Shown here: positions 43,774 through 51,820 of the stretch, piece by piece
Layout of the letters: each line of letters begins with the position of its first letter
Position numbering within the stretch: position 1 is the stretch's first letter
Source of the DNA: Planctomycetota bacterium
Lineage (GTDB): Bacteria; Planctomycetota; Phycisphaerae; UBA1845; PWPN01
Length of the DNA stretch: 64,000 nt
Reading direction: 5' to 3'
Assembly: GCA_022711465.1 (NCBI GenBank)
Contig: JAKLEZ010000009.1
Coordinates: 186,001 to 250,000 of the forward strand
The notes under the pieces: generated by a model
What the model was told of the DNA's origin: nothing
Databases searched by the model: none
The model's input: only the letters and a program-made list of their open reading frames with translations
Position numbers and translations under genes: made by a program

Positions 43774-46700
43774 TTACCTACGTTCCCAGCTCCTCACGAG
43801 TTGAGACCCGCGTGGGCCTTCGTTGGCCGAGGTCGGGATGAAGTCCGTTGCAGTGGTGATCCGGGCCCGGACCAGATTGGCCGATCGGATGTGCTGGTTG
43901 CTTTCCGACCAGTCCAGGCTGGCTGCTCGGGCCTCCCTGCCTTGGACCGGATTGCCGGCTGAATCCGTGCCACGGATGAAGTAGAACGCTCCCGGCCCAT
44001 AGGTACGACCAGTGCCGTCGTCTTTGCCGATGATGGCTCCCGAGACAGGGAGTTTTCCAAAGTGGGTCTTCTGCTCGAACGGCGGCAGCCAGGCGGACAT
44101 GTCCCGGATAGCAACGTCGTAGATCAGCATGTCGACAAAGCCGATGATTTCCCAGGCCGCGGACGGATCGACCACGGGATCCCAGTCTGACATCGGGCCG
44201 GGATCGGCATCGAACGCGCCATCAACATCCTGGCAGCAGGTCCCAGCAGGCCCTCGCACTCCGATGACCGGCACCTTCACCTTCCACACCGGCGTCTCGT
44301 CATCGACGCCTTCGGCCGGCACGACGAACAACCGTCCCAATACGCCCTTGCTGTCCCAGAAGGCCTTGATCGTGTCCGCATAGTCTATTTTGTCAAACAA
44401 GTGTGGATCGGCGGGAACACAAGCGTCAAGACATTCGAAGTAAGTCATCCACTCATCGTAACACTCAGGATCATCGAAGTCCCAGCACTCGGGTTCCACG
44501 CATTCCGGGCATTGATTCGTTGGCTCCAAGTCCCACCATGTTGACAACCGCTCTACCGCATCGGGTGCCTCGACATCGTTGCCGTCTATATCGACCCAAT
44601 ACCCGGCCAGTTCGTTGTCGTACCACCATTGAACCAAATCACCTGTATCCAGGGCAGACTGACCATAAACTACGTCGGCCCGCGCGCCGGAAGACGAACA
44701 CATGTGATCCACGCCGGTGGTGGCGCATTGCAGCTTGACCCGACGCGAGCTGCACAGACCACGATCCCAGATGTACCGTCCTGAAGCCCAATCATTCGTC
44801 GGCTGGTCCGGTGGGCCACCGATGACTCCATCCCGATCAGCGTCGATTCCGGTATGCGTTCTTGCATGGCCCCAGAGTTCCTGGGTCGAGTACGAACGCA
44901 CGGTAAGCTCAATGTAGTTGTTCTCGATCGTGCCAAGTTCCGTGGAACCGTATTCGGGATTCGAAGCCTGGGCTCCTGGGCCGAAGGCTCCGACGATTCG
45001 ATTCCAGACCTCATCCTCGCCAGAAGTTAGACCGGAGCCCAACGGATGGAAAACCTCGCCAATCCGTGCTGCCACCGTTCCAGGGCCGCCACCGCCAAGG
45101 ATGCTCAGCACCGCGGCCTGGTCGACGCCGCCGCCTGCAGAACCGGCAGGTAGCCCGACGAGGGCTGCGTGATCGCTGGCCATGACTTCGGTTTTTCCAA
45201 ACAATCCGTCGATGTATTCACCGTAAGGTTCTTCGATGGTGTGGGGCGGAAACCACCCCGCGAGCGGCAGCTTCCTATCCAGACCGCCGTCATAGACCTC
45301 ATCGTCGTGATGCAGAGGGTACGATCCCTCCCCTCGCCAATACGGACCCATCATCATGCGATGATAGGCAAAATAACCCGGAGCATTCGGATCATCGAAC
45401 GTACCCGTGAAGAAGTTCCGGAAGTAATTATCTCCGAACTGCCCCACGCGGAGTTGTTCATCTCCTTCCTCCCAGAGGTACTCATCGTCCAGATCCTTGT
45501 ACACCTCGCTGCAGGGCGTGTACGGAAAGGTGGGCATATTGTTGCAGTTAGGGCCTTCGCCGCCACAGTATCGGGCGGCTTGGGTGAAGATGCGTTCGGT
45601 CACAGCCATTCGTGGCCCCTGGAACTCACCGTACTCGTCCAACAGCGAACAGACCGGGATGGCGAACGGGGCGACCATGACCTCTTCCACCGGTCCGGCT
45701 ATGGCCAGGGCCGTTGCCTTCACTGGCACCGTGCCAGAGCCGGGCGGCCAAGCTGGAACGGCTGGCCGCTCCAGTTCCACCAGCATCGCGTTGGCCGCCA
45801 CGAACGGCGGAATGTTCGGATTGGCCGTCACCCAGCCGGTATACGTGGCCGGGTCATGCTCCAGCGACTCGAAGACGACTTCGCCTGCATCATCCCGGTA
45901 GCACCGCCCTCGTTGAATCCGCACGATCAGGTTTTTATCCGCATCTTGGCCGGTGCGGCCGCTGGTGGCGTAGTTCCAGGCAAGCAGCTTGTCCCAGGTG
46001 TTGTCCAGCGTACTTGCATCGTCGACCACCTCCGCCAGCGCGGGGTTCACCGCCAGGCTTGTGCTAAGCCCGGACGTATTCGGTGCACTGCGGGAAGCCA
46101 GAACGCCCAGGCTTGCCTGCAGCGAGAGCGCCCAGCCGCTACCTGAGCAGTTCAGGCTGTCGACCGCCGTCCGGGCAGCCTCATCCGCCGCCGATTGCAG
46201 GCTTGACTGGAGCGGGTCACCACAATCCAGATCGGCCGGGTTGTTTGCGCCGCTGAAACATCGCTGGAATATGCCGAAATCGGACTGATCCACATCGATA
46301 TCAGCGTCGAAGTCGGCGGCGATTTGGCCATTGCCGTCGGGAGTCAGTGTACACCCAGGCTCAGGCTCCGGCAGTACCGCCGGGTTGTAGGGAACCGCCG
46401 GACCGGTTGCACAATCCTCGAACATTTCCAGATCGTCCGCATCCACATCACCGTCCTGATCGAAATCTGCCCGTGCGTACGTGCGCGTCGTGACTTTACC
46501 AGCGACGTAAGACCAGTTCTCGCCCATGCTGGCGAGGCTGCCGGGGCCCTCGGCGCCCAGATACTCGCCGCGCTCGTACCAGTCGAATTCTGTGCCGATG
46601 GTTGTGCCGCCGCCGGCACTCATGGCGATTGAGCTGATCGTCGCGGGCGAGGCCAACCGGCTCTCGGGTACCAGCACCACCAGATGCGTCTGGCCGGGCA

Positions 46701-47187
46701 CTGTCGCGATGTGCAGACTGCTCACATCTACCTCCGCGTAGCGAAGGTTGAAACTGCTCAGAAAGCTGCCGATGACGTTGGTCCAGCCGGCGTTGGACGG
46801 AACGTCGAACACCGCTTCCCAGTTCGGGTTCGGGGCCGGGCTGTACATGTCGGCCAGGGAGAAGCTCGCCGTATCGAGGAAGAACCGGAACCGCCAGCGA
46901 AGCTCCTGGATGTCGCCGCCATTGGGCTCCCCCATGACCGAGGCGTGAGCCCAGATGACGCCGACCTTCGACAGTTGCTGGCCGTTGCCCGTGATGGCGA
47001 TGCCGGCCACGCCGCTCCAGCCGGGATCCGGATCGACGAAGTGGTCCAGAATGCCGCCGCCATCGTCATCCCACGCGGCGGGGTCAGTCACATGATCCTT
47101 GAGAACGGTTGTCGCACCCCAACCAACTGTGCTGCACATCGCAGGGATTACCCATACCAGCATCGTGGGTTTCAGGTACTGTCGCAT
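43774..47187 (-). CDS. Giant secreted protein with dockerin-like and TadG-like regions
   Basis: 1137 residues from the ATG at 47187 (GGAGG 8 nt upstream; hydrophobic signal LKPTMLVWVIPAMCSTVGWG). Residues about 25-240 form a PEP-CTERM-type beta-sandwich; then comes a dockerin-like pair of calcium loops, DFDQDGDVDADD and DFDADIDVDQSD, about residues 255-330, ending in CFSG. Directly after it the sequence changes to a helical stretch (SLQSAADEAARTAVDSLN...) followed by a long polar domain with many Cys, resembling TadG-like pilus-assembly proteins. In the neighbouring genes the dockerin-like unit is C-terminal, so here an extra protein appears to be fused behind it. Likely exported to the cell surface. 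Confidence 0.65.
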   Translation of the reverse strand: MRQYLKPTMLVWVIPAMCSTVGWGATTVLKDHVTDPAAWDDDGGGILDHFVDPDPGWSGVAGIAITGNGQQLSKVGVIWAHASVMGEPNGGDIQELRWRFRFFLDTASFSLADMYSPAPNPNWEAVFDVPSNAGWTNVIGSFLSSFNLRYAEVDVSSLHIATVPGQTHLVVLVPESRLASPATISSIAMSAGGGTTIGTEFDWYERGEYLGAEGPGSLASMGENWSYVAGKVTTRTYARADFDQDGDVDADDLEMFEDCATGPAVPYNPAVLPEPEPGCTLTPDGNGQIAADFDADIDVDQSDFGIFQRCFSGANNPADLDCGDPLQSSLQSAADEAARTAVDSLNCSGSGWALSLQASLGVLASRSAPNTSGLSTSLAVNPALAEVVDDASTLDNTWDKLLAWNYATSGRTGQDADKNLIVRIQRGRCYRDDAGEVVFESLEHDPATYTGWVTANPNIPPFVAANAMLVELERPAVPAWPPGSGTVPVKATALAIAGPVEEVMVAPFAIPVCSLLDEYGEFQGPRMAVTERIFTQAARYCGGEGPNCNNMPTFPYTPCSEVYKDLDDEYLWEEGDEQLRVGQFGDNYFRNFFTGTFDDPNAPGYFAYHRMMMGPYWRGEGSYPLHHDDEVYDGGLDRKLPLAGWFPPHTIEEPYGEYIDGLFGKTEVMASDHAALVGLPAGSAGGGVDQAAVLSILGGGGPGTVAARIGEVFHPLGSGLTSGEDEVWNRIVGAFGPGAQASNPEYGSTELGTIENNYIELTVRSYSTQELWGHARTHTGIDADRDGVIGGPPDQPTNDWASGRYIWDRGLCSSRRVKLQCATTGVDHMCSSSGARADVVYGQSALDTGDLVQWWYDNELAGYWVDIDGNDVEAPDAVERLSTWWDLEPTNQCPECVEPECWDFDDPECYDEWMTYFECLDACVPADPHLFDKIDYADTIKAFWDSKGVLGRLFVVPAEGVDDETPVWKVKVPVIGVRGPAGTCCQDVDGAFDADPGPMSDWDPVVDPSAAWEIIGFVDMLIYDVAIRDMSAWLPPFEQKTHFGKLPVSGAIIGKDDGTGRTYGPGAFYFIRGTDSAGNPVQGREARAASLDWSESNQHIRSANLVRARITTATDFIPTSANEGPRGSQLVRSWERR
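46200..46480 (-). repeat. Dockerin-like cassette, copy 1 (internal)
   Basis: Codes for DFDQDGDVDADD...ATGPAVPYN...DFDADIDVDQSDFG. It is the most diverged of the four cassettes in this gene cluster and the only one not at a C-terminus. Confidence 0.6.
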
Positions 47188-47294
47188 CCGTCGCACCTCC
47201 ACATTAAACCTCGGCGTTGATCCTCTTGTTGTCCTATCCTCTGGCCACCGACCTCGCCTTGCCGACTCCAGCACATGCGCGGCATCAGACGGCA

Positions 47295-47545
47295 TCAGTT
47301 CGCGCAGCTCGGCTCCCCCGGGCTGCCTTCACCGCTGTAGCAGCGCTGGAACGAACCGAAATCTGACTGATCTACGTCGTTGTCCTCGTCAAAGTCGGCA
47401 GCGATATGGCCATTGCCATCTGGCGTCAGGGTGCAGCCAGGCTCGGGTTCGGGCAGTTCTGCCTGGTTGTACGGAATCGCCGGGCCTGTCGCACAAGCCT
47501 CGAACACATTGAGATCATCCCCGTCTACATGGCCGTCGTGGTTGA
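47295..47545 (-). repeat. Dockerin-like cassette, copy 2
   Basis: The C-terminal cassette of the FG-GAP gene. Closely similar over about 230 bp to the ends of the next two genes, including the stretch for ATGPAIPYN and CTLTPDGNGHIAADF. Confidence 0.75.
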
Positions 47546-50500
47546 AGTCTGCCCGCACGAACACGGTGATCAGCCTTTGTTCAGGCGCCCATGCCGAGCC
47601 GGCGTATGCAGGGTCGATAGCCTGCACACTCCAATAGTACACGCCGGGGGGTAAACCATTCAGCACCCACGACAGACGTTTCTGGGCGTTGCCGGTAGCG
47701 GGGAGGCGCCGCTCACCTGTGATCGGGTCCGACATTCCCGAAAACACGTCATCTATTCCGGTTGCAGTGCCCACGCGAAGGTTGTAGCTCAGCCCGGCGA
47801 CAGGGGTTTCGACATCTTCCGCCGCATCCCATTCAAAAGCGAGGGAGTCCTCCTGAAACGTCGCCAGGAGCCCTCCCGGAGTCGACGGGAGCGTGTTCGC
47901 CGGCGTGCCTTCGTTCCGGTATAGCTTCGATATCGGCGTGGCCCCAGCAATGCCACCGCAAAGCAGCAGGTCCAGATCGCCGTCATTGTCGTAGTCGCCC
48001 CAGGCCAGGGAAGGTGATGTTACGATGGCAAGAGGTGTTGCGCTGTTCACAAATGTGCCTTCGTCGTTCCGGTAGATGCGACTGCTGTGGGTGCTAATGA
48101 AGGGCGGAACATAGCCCGTTCCGGCCACTGCGAGATCCAGGTCTCCGTCGTTGTCACAGTCGCCCCAACTGATGGACCCATACACCCCGGTCAGAGCCGC
48201 ACCGATGTTGATGAAAACGCCATCATCATTCCGATAGATGCGGCTGATTTGGGTATAGGTTCCCGAGGAGCCGGCCAAGGCTAAATCCAGATCACCGTCA
48301 CTGTCGTAGTCTCCCCAGGCCAAACTGCACGGACTGACCCCGGTTAACCCCGCGCCGGCATCGACAAAAGCACCGCCGCCATTACGGTAGATGCTGCTGA
48401 CTCGGGTGGCCCCGGTGCTTCCAGCCAGGGCCAAATCGAGGTCGCCGTCATTGTCATAGTCGCCCCATACCAGACTGCAGCCATCTATTCCTGGCAAACC
48501 GGCGTTGATGTCTGTGAATGCATCTCCTTCATTTCGGTAAACAATGCTGATTCGAGCGGTACCAGTATTACCAGCCAGCGCCAAGTCAAGATCACCGTCG
48601 TTGTCGCAGTCTCCCCAGGCCAGGCTGCAACTGCTTACTCCGGTGAGGCCCGCATGGATGTCAGCAAACACACCCTCATCATTGCGGTATACGCCGCTGA
48701 TTCGCGTGGTGCCCGTGTTGCCTGCCAACGCCAGATCAAGGTCGCCGTCACCGTCGTAGTCACCCCAGGCCAATCGGCAGCCGTCCACTCCCGGCAAGCC
48801 GGCTCCGATGTCAACAAACGCGCCTCCATCATTCCGGTAGATGATACTCACGCGCGTTGTGCCGGTGTTGCCCGCCAACGCGAGATCCAGATCACCGTCG
48901 TTGTCGTAGTCTCCCCATGCGGTGGCGCCCATAACGCCTGCAAGGCTGGCACCGGTTTCACGGAAACCAATCGCCGTAAAGCTTCCTTCCTCCGCCCAGG
49001 GAGATCCCATGAAAGCGGTGTCCACCGCCTGTACGCTCCAGTAGTAGTCTCCCGCAAGGTTCTTCAGCTCCAAAGCGAGACGGGCTTGTGCATTGCCGGT
49101 CGCCGGAATCAGACGCACACCTGAAGACCGGTCCGCCATGCCGGAGAGCACATCCGCCGCCCCCGGGCTGGTGCCGACTCTGACGTTGTACGAAAGACCG
49201 CCGGCCGGTGTCTGGCCATCGGTGGCGGCCTGCCAAGTCAGCGTCGTCAGGTTCATGACTGCGGAGGCAGCGAGGCCCGTCGGAGCTGAAGGTGGAGCGT
49301 TGAAGACCCCACCATCGTTGCGAAACACGGTGTTTCCACTGCTGCCCCCGGTCAACGCCAGATCCAGATCGCCGTCGTTATCGTAGTCCCCCCAGGCCAG
49401 CCAGTTGGCGCCCAAAAGTCCCGCCGCAATGTCGATGAACGTGCCTGCTTCGTTGCGGTAGATATGTGCGATCGTCGTTGCCCCATCGCTGCCGGCTACT
49501 GCGAGATCCAGATCGCCGTCATTGTCAAAGTCGCCCCACCCAACCGAGCAATCGCTCACGCCGGTCAAGCTGGCGGCAATGTCAACGAGCAGACCTGCGT
49601 CATTGCGGTAGATGCGCGTCAAGCGGGTAGTGCCGTCGGAACCGGCAAGGGCCAGATCGGGATCACCGTCGTTATCGTAATCCCCCCAGGCCAGCGAACA
49701 GTGATCCACCCCCGGAAGCGCGGCGGCAATATCGGTAAAGTTCCCTCCGTTGTTGCGATAGATCGTGGTCACCCGTCCGCTGCCGCTAATCCCTGCCAGA
49801 GCCAGATCCAGATCGCCGTCATTGTCGTAATCAGCCCAGCCGAGACTGGAGAATCTTACGCCGGCGAGAGTCGCGCCAACCTCCACAAAGCTCCCCTGGT
49901 CGTTACGGTAAATCTTGGTAACGCCGCTGGCACCATCAGAGCCCGATATGGCTAGGTCCAGATCTCCATCATTGTCGTAATCGCCCCAGGCCAGTGAGCC
50001 ATACATTACGTTAGTCAGGTTGGCTCCAGTATTGACGAACGTGCCCGAATCGTTTCTCAAGAGACCGCAAACCGCATCATATGATATTGAAGACTGCCCG
50101 CTGACAATGAGGTCCAAGTCTCCGTCAGCGTCGTAATCGCCCCAGGCGCTCGCCTCGCCTGCGAATACGTCAAGCACCACCTGCGAGTATGGTGTCCCCT
50201 GAAACGGCCCTCCGCGCTCATTGTGGTAGATCCTAGTATAGCCGTGACCGGCAACAGCGAGATCAAGATCACCGTCCTTGTCGTAATCTGCCCAGGCGAG
50301 TGAGCAGTCACGCACTCCGGTCAGTCCCGCGCGAATGTCGGTGAATGAGGGGCCGTCATTTCGATAGACGATACTGGTTTGGCTGCTGCTTCCTGTGGCA
50401 CCCGCGAGAGCGAGGTCCAGGTCGCCGTCGCTGTCGTAGTCACCCCAGCCAACCGCGCAGCCATACACCCCGGTCAGCCCCGCCCCGATGTCCGCGAAGA

Positions 50501-51449
50501 TGCCCGCATCGTTACGATAGATCGCAGCCATTTTGACGCTTCCGGTATGTCCGGTCAGAACCAGGTCCGGATCACCATCATCGTCATAATCACCCCAGGC
50601 AGCGGCGCAGTCACTGACGCCAGGTAGACCTGCTCCGATGTCGGTGAATGTGCCCCCGTCGTTGCGATAGATTGTGCTCAGCCTGCCGCCAATGGCGATG
50701 CCAGCAACGATGAGGTCCGGGTCGTTGTCTTTGTCGTAATCACCCCAGGCGACCGCGCACTCGCTGACACCAAGCAGACCTGCTCCGATGTCGGTGAAGG
50801 TGCCTCCGTCGTTACGATAGAGGGCGGTTATCCTGACGCTTCCCGTGTAGCCTGCCAGAAGGAGGTCCAGGTCGTCGTCCTTGTCGTAATCGCCCCAGGC
50901 GACGGCGCAGTAGCTGACGCCCGTCAACCCCGCGTTGATATCCGTGAAGACGCCCGCGTCGTTTCGGTAAACACGACTGATTCGCGTACTCCCGGTACTG
51001 CCGGCCAAAACAAGGTCTGGGTCGTTATCCTTGTCATAATCGCCCCACGCCAAGGCGCAGTAATGCACTCCGGGCAGGCCTGCATTGATATCCGTGAATA
51101 CACCGTCATCGTTGCGGTAGATGATGGTGGTCGGCGTGGACCCGCCGGCCACAGCCAGATCGAGGTCTCCGTCAGCGTCAAAATCCGCCCATGCAATGGA
51201 GCAGTATTGCAGGCCCAACAATCCGGCTCCGATATCCGTGAATGTCACGCCGGGCATGTTCCGCGTCACCTTTCCCCCGGCGGCTACGTCCAGGTATCCG
51301 TCATTGTCGTAGTCGCCCCAGGCAACCTGCGCTCCGGGTATAGTGGCGTAGCCATCCGTGAACGGCTGCCCGGTCGCATGCCTGTTTCCGACGGCCATAC
51401 ACAATCCGACGACGACTAACGATAGTCTGATGGTTGATTTGACCGTCAT
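47295..51449 (-). CDS. Giant secreted FG-GAP/VCBS beta-propeller protein with C-terminal dockerin-like unit
   Basis: 1384 residues from the ATG at 51449 (GGAG 8 nt upstream; signal IRLSLVVVGLCMAVG). About 21 repeats of 45-65 residues, each with the calcium-binding core WGDYDNDGDLDLALAG followed by IYRNDxGxFTDIGAGL; this is the FG-GAP/VCBS motif of integrin-type propellers. Two fibronectin-III-like segments (LTWQAATDGQTPAGGLSYNVRVG and a second near residue 1230) separate three propeller blocks. The C-terminal 80 residues are the dockerin-like double loop (DFNHDGHVDGDD, DFDEDNDVDQSD). Expected at the cell surface in calcium-dependent adhesion or ligand binding. DNA-level similarity between repeats shows recent amplification. 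Confidence 0.85.
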   Translation of the reverse strand: MTVKSTIRLSLVVVGLCMAVGNRHATGQPFTDGYATIPGAQVAWGDYDNDGYLDVAAGGKVTRNMPGVTFTDIGAGLLGLQYCSIAWADFDADGDLDLAVAGGSTPTTIIYRNDDGVFTDINAGLPGVHYCALAWGDYDKDNDPDLVLAGSTGSTRISRVYRNDAGVFTDINAGLTGVSYCAVAWGDYDKDDDLDLLLAGYTGSVRITALYRNDGGTFTDIGAGLLGVSECAVAWGDYDKDNDPDLIVAGIAIGGRLSTIYRNDGGTFTDIGAGLPGVSDCAAAWGDYDDDGDPDLVLTGHTGSVKMAAIYRNDAGIFADIGAGLTGVYGCAVGWGDYDSDGDLDLALAGATGSSSQTSIVYRNDGPSFTDIRAGLTGVRDCSLAWADYDKDGDLDLAVAGHGYTRIYHNERGGPFQGTPYSQVVLDVFAGEASAWGDYDADGDLDLIVSGQSSISYDAVCGLLRNDSGTFVNTGANLTNVMYGSLAWGDYDNDGDLDLAISGSDGASGVTKIYRNDQGSFVEVGATLAGVRFSSLGWADYDNDGDLDLALAGISGSGRVTTIYRNNGGNFTDIAAALPGVDHCSLAWGDYDNDGDPDLALAGSDGTTRLTRIYRNDAGLLVDIAASLTGVSDCSVGWGDFDNDGDLDLAVAGSDGATTIAHIYRNEAGTFIDIAAGLLGANWLAWGDYDNDGDLDLALTGGSSGNTVFRNDGGVFNAPPSAPTGLAASAVMNLTTLTWQAATDGQTPAGGLSYNVRVGTSPGAADVLSGMADRSSGVRLIPATGNAQARLALELKNLAGDYYWSVQAVDTAFMGSPWAEEGSFTAIGFRETGASLAGVMGATAWGDYDNDGDLDLALAGNTGTTRVSIIYRNDGGAFVDIGAGLPGVDGCRLAWGDYDGDGDLDLALAGNTGTTRISGVYRNDEGVFADIHAGLTGVSSCSLAWGDCDNDGDLDLALAGNTGTARISIVYRNEGDAFTDINAGLPGIDGCSLVWGDYDNDGDLDLALAGSTGATRVSSIYRNGGGAFVDAGAGLTGVSPCSLAWGDYDSDGDLDLALAGSSGTYTQISRIYRNDDGVFINIGAALTGVYGSISWGDCDNDGDLDLAVAGTGYVPPFISTHSSRIYRNDEGTFVNSATPLAIVTSPSLAWGDYDNDGDLDLLLCGGIAGATPISKLYRNEGTPANTLPSTPGGLLATFQEDSLAFEWDAAEDVETPVAGLSYNLRVGTATGIDDVFSGMSDPITGERRLPATGNAQKRLSWVLNGLPPGVYYWSVQAIDPAYAGSAWAPEQRLITVFVRADFNHDGHVDGDDLNVFEACATGPAIPYNQAELPEPEPGCTLTPDGNGHIAADFDEDNDVDQSDFGSFQRCYSGEGSPGEPSCAN

Positions 51450-51565
51450 GTCCCTGCTCCTGACTCTTTGGGGCGGGCGGCGATAGACCAGGTTCTCTTC
51501 CAGGCTTCTTGCCGCCGTCATTCTTATCACTTCTTCATCCTGTTTTACACGCTTGCCTGCCCAAC

Positions 51566-51820
51566 TCAGTCCGCGCAGGCCGAATCAGCCGTGCTTCCTG
51601 CACCGCTGTAGCAGCGCTGGAACGAGCCGAAATCTGATTGATCTACGTCGTTGTCCTCGTCAAAATCGGCGGCGATATGGCCGTTGCCGTCGGGCGTCAG
51701 CGTGCAGCCCGGATCAGATTCGGGCAGTTCGGCCAGGTTGTACGGAATCGCCGGGCCGGTCGCACAGGCTTCGAAGACCGTCAGGTCATCGCCGTCCACG
51801 TCGCCGTCGGCATCGAAGTC
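51566..51820 (-). repeat. Dockerin-like cassette, copy 3
   Basis: The C-terminal cassette of the beta-helix gene, with the same words and spacing as copies 2 and 4. Confidence 0.75.

Noticed and set aside
42690..43841. 383-codon plus-strand ORF
   Set aside because: Antisense to the Xer-like recombinase, whose catalytic motifs are on the minus strand.
45169..46146. 325-codon plus-strand ORF
   Set aside because: Antisense to the giant secreted protein; no start signal and Arg/His-rich composition.
48000..51400. Regularly repeated words, considered as CRISPR
   Set aside because: The repeats are in coding frame, 130-200 bp apart, degenerate and translate to FG-GAP cores.
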